64,000 nucleotides of DNA from Lingula anatina (lineage: Eukaryota; Brachiopoda; Lingulata; Lingulida; Lingulidae), in assembly GCF_001039355.2 (NCBI RefSeq), contig NW_019775507.1:154481-218480 (forward strand). Direction: 5' to 3'. Under the pieces are notes generated by a model. That model saw only the letters and a list, made by a program, of their open reading frames with translations. It made no database searches and was not told where the DNA came from. The position numbers and the translations under genes are program-made. Each line of letters begins with the position of its first letter. Within the stretch, counting starts at the first letter, position 1. Positions 52,101 to 63,725 of this stretch are shown one piece after another.

Positions 52101-55100
52101 CATGGACCATTGGGGGGACAACTCCACAATACTGGAATTACTGACCACCTCCCNTCATAAGATAGCGCGAATAGAAAATAGAATTTAGAAAATAGACATT
52201 GCATGTGAACAAAGCCTAAAAAGGCACAATATGACATTTATGTTAAAATGCCATTGAGTAATCCTCCGTCAATGTGATACTATAAATATATTCTTTTAAG
52301 TTCAGGCCGGTCATTCAGCCTAAGTTCTTTAATGGAACCAGTCTCTGAAATAATTTCAATAAAAAGAACAAGTAAGTTTACTTAAACCCCTCACCCTATC
52401 AAAATGAGGAGGTCCCTGTACTGATTTGCAAGTGTTGATATTCATGTGTAGCAGAGCCTCTGTGATCCTCAAAAGTTCTTCCGTCTTTTCCTGGGACATC
52501 AACTGAGCCCAAAATGTACACGGTCCATCACAGTGGGTCACAAGCAAGATACCCTGGAGAATAAAAAAAAAAAACTTTTTATATTGATGTCTGTTTTGAG
52601 CTTTTGTTTCTCACAACTTGGCCAAAACGTCATTTGAAAACAGAAAATACATATATAAAAGAATATCTGTTATATATATATATATACCACCAGGTCATAC
52701 TGACTGTATATAAGTGTTATTATTCTTTGAAAATTACCAACTTATAATCAATGAATGTCATATTTTATGTCTTTTTCCTTGCTACAAAACCTGCTTTTTA
52801 AATCACTACATAACCTGGTACAAAAATAAAGATTTGTCCCAGAAAAACAACAAATGAAGACAGTATCAAGAGACACTGTAGGTGTTTCAAAAAACTACAA
52901 TAAATTTACTTATTCTGTCATATCAGTACTTACCTCCCCAACAACATTATTATTCATGACTGAAATGTTTAGAAATACATTTTAAAATTTACCCTAAAAA
53001 CTAACCTTCATTAGTATTCCAATGCTAACACTACACCATTTTCAGCAGTGTATTCTGATATAATGGTAATTACTAGAGCTTTTCAATGGGGGGAAATTGT
53101 GAATTTTACAGATACTGCATTTTTCAGTCACAATTTCTTTAAATTGAAAAACTCCCACCAAGTGGTAGCAACAAAACTGAAAAGCAGGTTACTCTATAGT
53201 TCTATTTTATAAAGTAAAAGCACCATAAATACAATAGAGAAATATAATTCTTATGATTATAAATTTATGTATATGAAATTTTGATAAGTTTTGCGGATTG
53301 AAAAGATTGAGTAATGAGACATGCAACAGAATAACAATTCTAAAGACATGTGGAGATATGCTTACAGTTTGCCTAGTTCAGAGACATTAAGAAGGTAATA
53401 AACACTATTACATTTTATTTGCTTTGGATATATCACGAAACTGTCAAGTATAAAAATTGGGTAATGACTTTCAGCAGGAAACTTGACCATAACCAACAGT
53501 CATAAAATTAAGATCTCTGAACATGTGCTCAAAATTTCCACAGCAATAATGAGGTAAGTGCTAAGAAAATAAAGATTGTTATTAATGTATTTTTTAAAAG
53601 CCTGTACCTGAGTCTCTGCCATCCCCCATACTGTGGTCAACGTAGTCACTGGATCTTAATGAAAGACACAAAGATAGCAGAAAAAAATCACATAATATAA
53701 ATACATACTTCAATACACTTTGCTAAAAGGATGGTTAGAAAAAACCATGCAACTTCTTACATAAAAAACAAACCATAAATTGAGTTAATTAAAAATAATG
53801 ACATCACCAAAACTATATTGAGAGTCTAGTACTTATTATGATATTTTTCAAAACTTCCTTTCTGTTAATTAATCAAGGTTTGTGCACTAAATACATGACA
53901 AGTGACCAGTTGGTTGAAATATTTATGGCACAGGCCTTGAAAGAAATTTCAAGATCATTTGTTAGCTGTATCTAAAAACCACCTGTCTTGTCTTCTCATG
54001 TTCACAAATATTTTTCTTCCCTCAACTAACTTCCCATTCATCTCTGAGCATGCACACAAAGCTTCCCTTTGTTCATAGAAAGAGATTGTACTGAAAGAGA
54101 AGAAAACTTTGCCATTAATCAAACACCAAAACAAGTACAACAAAAAGAGAGTTTACCATTATTTTAGATCACCAAAACAACAACCAAGAATTAAAACAAA
54201 ATTGTAAGGTGATAATTAAAGGGTATTTCCATTTGCCATCGCATAAAATTATATTTAAAAAGTTATTTTTATATAAATCTACTTGGAATTTTTTCTTACT
54301 TGCAAAAATGAAGACAAAATGCAGTTGCATATACGTACTGTGGTAGTCAAAAAGTCAAAGCTTTATATATTGCTCTGTGTAAATATCTTTCTAAATTGAC
54401 TTACATGCAGTATGAAAAAGTTATAATATTATTAAGTTAAATGCTTTTTTTATCTTATATGCTTTACTGTTCTAAAATGCAGAAAACAGTTTTAAGAAAA
54501 TGATTTAAACAGTTACAACTTACGCCACCAATGAATTAGGACGTTTGTAATTTTTTTCTAGTGATATGGAATGATATTTCCCATATCTCTGAAATATCCT
54601 TCCAATATTATCCTAAAAGAGAAATTGATGCCATAACTGGTTAATCACTACTTCATTACTACTGAGTCTAAGATGATCTAAGATAATATTTACCACAAGA
54701 AACAAATAGAAATCATCATATTAATAACATATGTACAGGTACTTACTTATGGGCTTCCTCTGGTCACACAGTCAAGCATAAATGGCAATTTAAAAGCAAC
54801 ATACAATCTTTTGAAATCTCTACTTATGTCAGTAAACTAATAATGAAGATTACAGCAAAAGGGAATATAATACACTGTGACACTGACTGCTAAATAGTTT
54901 TTATCGGATGTTTTATGATGCCTGCATGTATCAGTACAAGTCCTAACAAACGACAATGAACTTAGTTCAAACGTGCCATTATGTGTAAGCATATATTGCT
55001 GCCAAGTGGATGACCGAACTTCCTACAAGACATCTAACATCACATTTATGAGGTCGAAAGTGAAAAGAACCAGATGGTTTTGACAAGACAGAATGAGGCC

Positions 55101-55260
55101 GATATACAACGTATGTATCTCGGTTTCCGATTCAATGAGGCAGAGCCAGAGTTGCACGAGAATTAAGTTTAACTTCACTCACCTCATTTGCATCTACTGA
55201 AAGATTTGTAACATAAACATCATGCGTAATGACGCCGTGGTGCCTCGGCAGACTTGCCAT
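39382..55260 (-). CDS. STK31: STK31/TDRD8-like: RRM + Tudor + coiled coil + degenerate kinase
   Basis: Exons recognised, 5' to 3': 55183-55260, 54524-54612, 53983-54090 (RRM); 53608-53654, 52395-52553, gap, 52020-52153 (Tudor); 50850-51605, 50528-50581, 50283-50326, 49786-49960, 49178-49300, 48913-49017, 48620-48709, 47717-47833, 46941-47189 (repeat and coiled coil); 46477-46578, 46058-46138, 44189-44305, 43766-43885, 43226-43351, 42744-42890, 42054-42179, 41698-41769, 40805-40953, 40399-40567, 39823-39874, 39382-39467 (kinase and tail). Over 1,200 aa are visible. STK31 is a germ-cell Tudor protein; marks shared with it are PCTFWAQL, VELSPQW, and a kinase catalytic loop HGALHPENV with DFNWS instead of HRDLKPEN/DFG. 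The Tudor-core exon is missing at the N in 52154. The phase between 53983 and 53654 does not fit (2 versus 1), so a small exon is probably unrecognised. Exons P, Q and part of O are duplicated around 45752. Confidence 0.85.
42443..42650. mobile_element. MITE, family A copy, polymorphic insertion in STK31 intron
   Basis: The 208-bp element starts GACTGGGTTCCCATGCC and ends GTGGGAATGGTCCC, with long inner arms (CTCCCTGGGGAGTCTCACTAAATTGC versus its inverted copy). TAA flanks both sides (42440-42442, 42651-42653). The allelic sequence at 61941-61955 reads CAGACTAATATCTAG with a single TAA, an exact empty site. TAA (TWA) duplications suggest PIF/Harbinger-type mobilisation. Confidence 0.92.
43156..43212. 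repeat. (AAT)n/(ATT)n inverted microsatellite
   Basis: An AAT run passes into an ATT run and could form a hairpin. The allelic copy at 62461-62501 has fewer units. Confidence 0.9.
44446..47041 (-). repeat. Duplicated 1.3-kb STK31 block around an N (two haplotypes joined)
   Basis: 44446-45751 and 45753-47041 are the same genomic segment with SNPs and small indels, separated by the N at 45752. Both carry the exon AILADLSKN.. (44752-44832 and 46058-46138) and the exon SDESQGDELP.. (45158-45259 and 46477-46578). The exon LLNKPSVEEL.. is complete only in the second block. One exon ends KNYV in the first copy and KNYL in the second. This looks like two alleles placed in series rather than a true tandem duplication. 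Confidence 0.85.
47315..47522. mobile_element. Palindromic MITE, family D, in STK31 intron
   Basis: Ends GGCTTCGTTCACATGAAAAATC and GATTTTTCATGTGAACAGGGTC are inverted repeats. Nested TCTATTTTCTA units and the arms CTTGTGATCACA / TGTGATCACAAG extend the palindrome. TAA flanks both sides (47312-47314, 47523-47525). Non-coding. Confidence 0.85.
47850..47998. repeat. TA-rich palindromic low-complexity tract
   Basis: ATATATTAATATATAATATATTATA-type sequence with several self-complementary segments and two copies of TTAATTAAATCATAT-like strings, in an intron of STK31. Confidence 0.8.
51080..51420 (-). repeat. Coding tandem repeat, 30-bp units (GGPPYGDGAR-like)
   Basis: About nine to ten degenerate units within the large STK31-like exon encode a Gly/Pro/Asp/Arg-rich linker between the Tudor domain and the coiled coil. 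Units vary (GGPPYGDGAR, GGLPYGDGAR, GGPPQGDGR, GIPSYGDGGR). Such RG/GG-rich stretches are often disordered and can bind RNA; here that is inference only. Confidence 0.9.
52155..52216. mobile_element. Half of a family D MITE, cut by the N at 52154
   Basis: The sequence GAATAGAAAATAGAATTTAGAAAATAGACATTGCATGTGAACAAAGCC followed by TAA matches the right end of the palindromic element at 47315-47522. Its other half is missing, so the assembly break lies inside or next to the element. Confidence 0.75.
54524..55260 (-). other. RRM-coding exons at the STK31-like N-terminus
   Basis: Two exons give DVYVTNLSVDANEDNIGRIF (RNP2-like VYVTNL) and RPNSLVA, continued by TISFYEQ in the next exon (53983-54090; RNP1-like LVATISF) and NGKLVEGRKIFV, a complete RRM pattern. 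Phases between 55183, 54612 and 54524/54090 agree. Human STK31 has no such domain as I know it. Confidence 0.75.
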
Positions 55261-56363
55261 CTTCATCAACACATTTCCCACGTGCCGCGGAAAGTGGCGA
55301 AATATTGTCGCGAGTTTCCGTGAACCAATCAGCAGTTGTCCCAGCTAACACAATTATTGTCAGAACAATAACTAACCATGGGTACGGTAGTAAAAAATTA
55401 ATAAGAACAATTGTTTTTAAATTTCGTTGTGGTAAAAAAGATTTACTTTCTGAGAAGTTGTCAAAGTTTTGGAAGCAATGCAAAGTTATAAATTGGGTGG
55501 GTAGAAATATTCGTTGTAATCATAAAGATTCAGCTCAAAACAACCTGACCCCCCCTTCTTCGATTTCTGAAAAGAATCACACCAATGGTCCCCTCTTAAA
55601 ATTAAATTTGACTAGCTGAATCTTAGTTCTGAACCACACCAAATGGCACCGTCCGCCCTCTAAAATACCAATTTTTTTTCGACCCCCCCCCCCCCCTCCT
55701 TCAAATTATCCTGGTATCGCCCCTGCCTTGTTCTTGTTTTTCCTTCAACTACTATCTAGATGGGTTCCGCAGGATGTGCACAGAACTTGCTCTCAAGAAT
55801 ATCTGGTGACTATATCTAAGATTATCAGCTTAAACTCAGAGGTGGAACTGACGGGAAAGAAGTGGAAGCAACGGTAGAAATAAAATAGCCCAGCGCCCAG
55901 GGATCTGCATGTCAAATCAAAGGGGAGACGGTGCTCACATCTTCTATCACATGTAGTCCATATATGCCAAATAAATAAAAGATCTCCAGTGCAGAACAAA
56001 CAAACATTAGCGTTAGTATTGGCTGTAACACAACGCGCCACTGCAAAACACATAAACCCCGTCATATAGTGCATTTTGCAATGTTTTAACCACGTGTTTA
56101 ATGAAAAAGGCCCCATCTATATGTCAAAGGTAGAACATTTGCAGAAAATAGGTTTATGGCCTGCATTTACTTAATGTAAGGCTAAATGCATTTACAACTG
56201 TATCTCCTTTGCTGTCTATTTTATCTGAATTCATGAATGCTGAACCTCTGAACATGGAGATCCTCACAGTATATCTTGGTGCAAAGAACGCGAATACAGT
56301 TTAAATTCAGCATTGTTTACTGGACTTTCGCAACCCTTTTTCTAAGCTTTGAATTTGACCAAC
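55261..56363. other. Divergent intergenic region between STK31 and sulfotransferase
   Basis: About 1.1 kb between the two start codons. It contains a C-run (55682-55696) and no recognisable exon. Both promoters should lie here, but I see no confident TATA or initiator element. Confidence 0.5.
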
Positions 56364-58519
56364 ATGGCTAACATGACTAATGCAACTTTCCACACGGCCG
56401 AAGTTGACCAAGACCCAAAAGAATCGATCTTCGAGTTGAAGGACGGAGAGGGCCTTCCATTTCCATGGAAACAATTCAAGGGTTTGGTTGGGCTTCCTGG
56501 GATACCAAATATGGTACAGCGAATGCAGAACCTAACACATTTCGTCGCTCGAGAGGATGACATCTGGATTTGCGGCTACCGAAAATGCGGTAACTATTAA
56601 ACATAGTGATATATGAGGAAACGTTACTCCCCATCGAGGCCGTATTTTAATTAAAATATATTAAAATATGTGTACTTTTTCAAAGTGCAAGGTTGGATTC
56701 ATGAATTAGCCAGAGGCAGAACTGTAAATATCTTTTGAAAAATCAATCTGTGACCCTGGTACATGTACTGAGTATAGGGTAAGAATACGCCTGTTTGTCT
56801 GCCCGCCTGTCCGTGTGTCTGCCGGGTACATCTGACCATTTTATAAAACTCTTGGGATTGGAATGGCTCGGGCCTATTGCATATTTCTCAGAGACATAGG
56901 TCTTGGCATAGATCTTTATATTAATGAAAAACGTACCCAGGGGTACTCTTTACCAGAGACCCTTAGAACTACCTGTTTAAATTAAAGTGTTACAAAACTG
57001 GTTGTAATTATAACTGCTAGTACAGCTAGAAGGGACTCTGGCAGAGAGAAAGTCATAGGCTAGATACGAACAACTAGGGGAAATACGATGCCAGTTGCTC
57101 TTGCAACCAGTTTTTTAAAGTTCACATTTTGTTTTCAGGTAATCACTGGGTATGGGAGATTGCTTCGATGATCATCAAAGGAAAAGCAGAAACAATTGCA
57201 GAGCCAAAAGAAGATTATTTCATAGAACACGAAGATTTGCCTTTCTTCGACTCCAAACCTTCCCCGCGCGTTATGAACACACATCTCACGTCAGACTGGA
57301 TCCCCAAAGACGTGTTTATTAAGAAAAACAAAATCATCCTCGTTATTCGTAATCCTAAGGATGCTTACGTTTCTCTGTATTATCACATGTTGGGCCTTAA
57401 GAAAAAGAACTATGAAGGAACATGGAATGGATTTTTCGAACTTATACCACAACTGATAAAGTATGACCGTGAGTAGCTGCAGGATTAAACTTTTTATGAG
57501 AAATTCAAGATGTCCGCCAAAGACAATTAAATACATCCGTTTAACAAATGGCAATTTAGCACCTGTGGGCGCATTATCTAAGGGGTATTGATTAACGCTC
57601 CATATACGGCTTCGTAAAGCATCTAGAGCGGTTATATGTTTCATACAATAATAAATAATCACTAAATACAATTCTAAATTTGCGGCGGACACAGATATCC
57701 ACTACTGGGTAGAACTTAAGTGGTACTGTGCTGACTGACCCAAAAGACGATCTTGGTGGAATATTTCAAGTTAAATGAAAATAGTACAGGGAGAGGCGCA
57801 TGTTGAACATACGTCCTCACGTTTAGACGTCACTAAGATGTTTGTTCTTCGTCATTTCAGAGTGCTATGATAGTTGGGTTGCTTACTATAAAGTATTTTG
57901 GGAATATGCCAAGCAGCACACGGATACAGTTCTTGTCGTAAAATATGAGGACATGCTGAAGGTGAGGTTTACATTTTGTTTTTAATTGTATTTATTAATA
58001 GGGGCAATTGAACAGTACTGACAAAGAAGAAATTCAAGATAATAAACGATGGGTACAGACTGTAGGCCTAACCATATATTAGTAAATGATACTTCAGTTT
58101 GACAGAACTTATAACTAGACACACCAAAGTCACCTTGATATGTACATGTAGTTTTTTCACATACGTAGATAAATAAGGACAGGTGTTGGCAAACAATCCA
58201 AAACCTGGCACACTTGTGACTCTCGACTTTCCTTGGTTACCAAATATATGTGACAAGAAAGTGTCAATATTTGTTTTCCTTGTAGGATCCAGTGAACCAC
58301 GTTCGTAAAATTGCCGATTTCCTCAGGAAACCTATTGACCAGGTTCTCTGTGAGGCAATTGCAGAGCAATGTAGTTTTGAAAACATGAAAAGGAACAAAC
58401 AGACCCATCGGGAGGCGGGCCCAGAAGGGGAGAGGAACACCAAGCCTGAACTCAAGAAATGGCGCGACACGGCTTTCGGAATGTATAGGAAAGGTTGGGA
58501 TGTACTGTATTTAGTTTGA
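56364..58519 (+). CDS. Cytosolic sulfotransferase (SULT-like), C-terminus missing
   Basis: PAPS-dependent sulfotransferase of the Sulfotransfer_1 family, transferring sulfate from PAPS to small acceptors in the cytosol. Exons: 56364-56589, 57139-57468, 57861-57961, 58286-58493. The phosphosulfate loop is YRKCGNHWVWE, split by intron 1, where the usual form is YPKSGTTW. A THLTSDWIP segment carries the expected catalytic His, and ILVIRNPKDAYVSLYYH is the 3'-phosphate site with Arg and Ser. KYEDMLKDPVNHVRKIADFL and WRDTAFGMYRKG follow. In the family RKG leads into GDWKNxF and about 30 more residues. Here the frame instead runs through GWDVLYLV to a TGA at 58517, and a gap (N at 58702) follows, so the last exon is probably lost from the assembly. 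The ATG at 56364 was chosen as the first in-frame ATG. Confidence 0.85.
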
Positions 58520-58702
58520 AAGTTACTGCATTTCTGATTTGACCAATAAACCTGTAGGGAATCGTATATATATATAAAGTTCAGTTTGGTACAATATTTT
58601 TATTTGTAAATGATTTAAATATATATATAAAGTTCAGTAAATGATTCATGTGATTATTGAATCTCAGCTTCAATTTACTTCCACAAAGACATATATATAT
58701 AN

Positions 58703-61513
58703 AATTTTGGCTCACATAACTAAATTAGCTAATGCCACCACTGAGAGCAATAATCATTGTCAAGACGAGCATGACTTATTCTTGGGGCTTGGTTAAAAGA
58801 CCAAAACAAACCTTCAATAGATTGCAATTTAGAGAACTTTTAACATGACCTAGCAGAATAAGACTCCTTTTGTGAAATAGGCCCAAAAGTTCCCTTTGGA
58901 CACTGCAATTTCAGATGTGATTTTTCTTCACCATCTTTTTAGTTTCTGTGTGCTATTTTGGTTGGAAAAATGTCTAAATCGCCTGTGGGTGTAACGTCAC
59001 CACCGTCTGCTGCTCGGTTTTCTTCTGAAAAGTGACATCATATTCAACATTTTTTCATTAACAGGGCTATGTTACTTTTGTATCCACTCCTTTTTATCTT
59101 TAAATCAATTCATAATTTGATTTTTTATTTTTGTCTATTTTTTGTACTATACAGTATGGTATAATGTTGTCTATTTAGTATAATGTTCAGATATCTCTCA
59201 TATTTTTGATCTGTTTGTTAATAAATACTGCAAATATGTTTAGTTTAAATGTATTTGTTTTAAGAGCACTCTTCTAGCTGGAATAGTCTGTGCATATTAC
59301 TTTGGGTCAACACTATCTTAATGAAAGAGAAAAAAAGAGTGTGTGTGTTTAACACATGTATATAGCATTGACATTGTACCTGTTTTGATATCCACACACT
59401 TGAATGATATCTGCTCAGTATCCATTTGTTCCTGTAAGATGGATTATGAAGTTATAAATAAATATTATAAATGAATGCATAGAGCTTCCACAGATGTAGT
59501 GCTGCATCTATGCCAAACTTCCCCGTACTTTTTGGTATTAAATTATATAGTCAATCAGTACTTATTGCAAAATAAAACATGTTCAGTAATTAAACAGTTA
59601 TTAAATCACATTTTCACAAACCCAAAAGAAAAAATATACTGAAAAGATACAAATAAAAAAGATAAAATTAAACTTCTCTAGTTCTGCATAGTTTAAGGAT
59701 AACATAAAAAAAGAGAAAATCCTGCATATATACAATATTATCTTCATCTATAAAATAATTCTCACTCGCTTTTTGTTTTTAATCTAAAGCAATGACGGGC
59801 ACTTGTACAAATGAAGACAATTTTATGTCAGACTTTAGCACAAACGTTAGGCAATTGTACTGGCACAGTAGTGCTTTTTCCCACAAATTGCCATAATGAA
59901 GTCTAAAATTTTCCACTGCACAAAGCTAAACACATAAATATACTCACTGTAAAGGATTCCTGGCTGTCACTCTCTATAGGCAGGGGAATCGCAGTGACAT
60001 CTATGTCAGACTTCCACATCTTAGTTTCTACAACCTCTGGTCTCTGAAGCTTGGCTGTCCCATTCTTCAGTATTCCCTTTCCCTGACTGGTGGGGGATGG
60101 GGACAACCCCCTGGGCCTGGTAATGTAAAGTCTTGTTCAATGCTACTTTTTTTTTTTTATAACATAAAACTATAATAAGAATGAAGTAGTTGACTCTGAT
60201 GCAATTAATTATCATTCTCACAAATGTGTTATGAGCTTCATTACTGCCACTTATTTTACACTCTTTGATGCTGGTCAAGTTTTTGACAACAGGGCACCAA
60301 ATAAATATATAATAAAATAAAGAAAATCTGTATTCATAAAAATGTAAAGTTATTAATTTTTACTCGCCTAAGCTGCAATGTCTCTGGTTCAAATTCCTCA
60401 GAGTTTACTAGGGGCGTTTCTGTGAAAAAGTCACTTTGAAGCAGTCTCTCTGCTGTAGCTCTCTGTGCAGGATTTCTCTGCAGCACTGCCTCCAGTACCA
60501 ACTTCAAGGTGGGGGTCTAACAACCAGAAGACCAATTACTCAAAGGAAATTCAGTTGAGAGATTTTCAGTATGGTATACAATGACCCAAACCATTTATAG
60601 CTGTTGTTTTAAAGAAACTATTACTATGATCAAGAAGTGACATTGAGAAAGGACCAAAGATATAATACCATAATATGCTCATCTTGTCATGTACTTCATG
60701 TTTTAACTATTGCCTGCTGGGGTGATTGTATGAGTGAATGTTATAGTGAATGCAGTCTTTAGTCTTTACTTGGCACATTACTTATGACCTTTACAAAATT
60801 CAATTTACTATTTCAGAAAGACAGCATTCATTTTCACCGGGGAAGATTTGAAATATAAATGCTTTTTTTGCATAACAATTTGTTATAAAAAATTAAGACA
60901 TACAAAAGTATTCTAGAAATTATTTAAATGCCCAAATGCCATATCTTAAAATTGTTTAGTTACAATATGGAAAAAAGAAGAAAATATCTTGTAAATTTTT
61001 ATAAACAAATTCCAAGTTACTTGCATTACTCACTCTTTACAGTTAATATCTTTTCTTTGTAGATTGTGGGTTCAGAGATGTTTATCCCCCCCCCTCCCCG
61101 CTGTAATTGGAAATCTCATATTTTTCAAGACAGTTTTCTGACTTACAAACAGCCCCCAGACCACCCAGTTGTAAGGCCATCATTGAGGCAATTCTGTCTA
61201 CTTAGTTTTTATCTTACAACCCAAAATCATGTCTGAGTATTGGGGTGGTTGACCTACCACACCATATGCAGGTATATACTGAACTCCATCACTGTCTACT
61301 GCACTCATGTTTACCTCTGGAAAATGAAGCTGAAACGAAAATAGGATGAAAACTGGTGGTACAAATCTTACATGCTTACAGCGGACTTATGTTAAGAGTT
61401 GTTGGCAAAAAATCACTGGAAAGCACAAATTTGCTATACAAAAGCCTTTTGAACACAAACTTTGAACACAAACTATTTTATATAGTTTTTAAACACATTT
61501 ATTTTCTAACAAT

Positions 61514-61573
<60 letters not shown>

Positions 61574-63725
61574 CCAAAGTATCAGCAGTCCAAAGCAGTA
61601 GAGATCCCCCTGCATAGTGGGTGGGTCACCTGGTTTCATCTCTGGGGGGCAGAACTTCAATCCATTGGAGAATGTCTTCACAGTTCCAGCACGCTGCTCC
61701 TGGAGAAACAAGTATTACTAAATCTTTATAACAATAAGATATAAAACATACTCCTCCCTCCTGGGTTACATTCAAGACAAGATATAGTAATTCATGCAAA
61801 CATAACCTTTTACAAGAAAAAAAACTTACAGACTATAGTAAAACATTCCATTTTTTTAAATCCAGTTAACTCACACAACATTAGAACTTTGAAATATCAA
61901 ATTTTCATTAAGTCCCTTACTATGCCTTAGTCAGTTGCCCCAGACTAATATCTAGACTGTCATCTACACTAACATTGGCCAATATCTTTACATCCAGTTC
62001 TTGTATTCTTTTATATTTAAAAATATCATCTTACTGATGCTCCACTTACTGGTGTCAGGCTCCAGTTGAAGTCTAGGACACCATAGCCATCCTCCCCAAT
62101 GAAGACATTCTCTGGATGGAGGGCACCATGCACCAGCCCAGCACCATGTAATACACACAGTCCTTCCAGAGCACCATACAGGAGCTTGTAGAAAGCCTAG
62201 AAATATTGCAACTGTGCTGAGCAAGGAATTGGTGTCTTAATTTCTGCATCCTCAGTCAATGAATACAGATAACCTGCATGGATAATATGCATGGTGGAAG
62301 CACTTAAAATAGGTAAAAGGAGGTTTCACAGATTTGATCTGCATAATGTAATATGCTTAATCTTGACATAGCATAATTATGACATGGAACAACCCTTATC
62401 AAAACCTTAAACAGAAACTGCACTGTGCATTTTGAGGTCCTGTCAGTATCCATTAAGCAAAATTAATAATAATAATAATAATAATTATTATTATTATTAT
62501 ATCTTTTATTCACCTCTGTAGAGGCCTCTCCTTTAGCAGACAAACCTCCAGCATTCAATTTATAGTAAGGAGTTCTGGCAAAGCACTGGCACCCATTCTG
62601 AAACGGTGAAAGATCAACACCAGCAGGTTTCTGAAGCATCTCATAGATAACAATTTTAAGTTTTTTCAGTGGAAGATATGGTGTTTGAAAATGTTAAATT
62701 GTTCAAGGGCTCCAATACATACTTGTAGAGTAATACTTGCAAATTTAATCTGATTCCAGTTTCACAAAGGTATTGCAGAAAATAGTTATAAAATATTTTC
62801 AGTCTACTTTACTGGACCAAGATAAATCAAAAGTATCTAAAATATACTGTGATAAATTGAAAATAAATGCCCTTTGTCCAAGACCAGTAATTACTTTACT
62901 GCAGGGGACTACTAGGGATTTACCCTGAAGTGAAGAGGACCACAATCTTTTGTTTAAAAGTTAAGATCAACTTTGGTCTGAAGTTCTTTTGTACTGTTAC
63001 TGATGCCAATACCTTTTCAAAAGAAGCTCAGCTCCATTAAACTCTGTCATTACCTTCTGAAAGAAGATGGCTTCCAAAGGCACCAGTCTGCCACTACCCA
63101 AGGCTTTGTAGTCCTTTGCTTTCTTCAGGAACTCTTCTTGGCTTCCCCCTCCATGACTACCTACTATATACTCCTGAGGAAAACAAAACAGAAATATGTA
63201 CATGTAATATATACACATCAACACCAGAATTATGCAATATATCAAATTTTAATGATCATATATAAATATATGAATTAAAAGCAAGTAGATGAATTAACAC
63301 ACAACTATTCCAAGTGTCAAATTCTTTATGAAAACTAAAAAAGCAGTTTAGTAATCTGTTCACTTATTATACAGTTGTGGATATTTATAAAATCAAGTAG
63401 CATTTCCTTTATTTAAAGTATCACACACACAAACACATGCAAAAGGCAGAACAGCTTCATCCATATTAAGGCACTTACTCTCAGTACAGCATCTCTACCA
63501 CTGAATGTTGTTTTAAATACAGTGGCACTATCCTTCACTGCAACCATGTCAAAGTGTGTTGTGTCACAGCCAAGGAGAACTAAACCATCATAATCCTGAT
63601 GAGGAGAGTTAAATGTAGTTATACATAAAATAATTCTATTATTTTATCATTATCATATGTGGCATGTGAAAAACTTATCTTTACTTCTGAAAAATGAAGA
63701 GAAACAAACTGATATTTACTTGAAA
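58703..63725 (-). CDS. STK31: Second haplotype copy of the 3' half of STK31 (partial)
   Basis: Repeats 39128-44432 with SNPs and indels, starting just after the N at 58702. Exons on the minus strand: 63479-63595, 63054-63173, 62514-62639, 62050-62196, 61574-61699, 61258-61329, 60368-60516, 59948-60116, 59380-59431, 58939-59024 (stop at 58939-58941). Every exon has the same length and phase as in the first copy, and coding differences are few (for example SQEEFL for SQKEFL, GVDLSP for GDDLSP, GGDVTP for GSNVTP). Introns differ more: no MITE at 61946, a (TG)n run in place of other sequence, and a GC donor after 60368. No 5' exons precede it. The best reading is the alternative allele assembled in series; a real recent tandem duplication cannot be excluded from sequence alone. 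Confidence 0.8.
61516..61570. repeat. (TG)n microsatellite
   Basis: About 27 TG units lie immediately 3' (in gene orientation) of the donor of the exon 61574-61699. The other haplotype has unrelated sequence at the equivalent place (about 41900-42045). Confidence 0.95.

Noticed and set aside
58494-58519. GWDVLYLV-stop as the true C-terminus of the sulfotransferase
   Set aside because: Not fully rejected, but SULTs continue after RKG with GDWKN and about 30 residues, and an assembly gap follows within 200 bases.
58703-63725. Second STK31 gene as a true tandem paralog
   Set aside because: It starts at an N, lacks all 5' exons, and differs from the first copy at an allelic level. Uncollapsed haplotypes explain it better, though depth data are needed.
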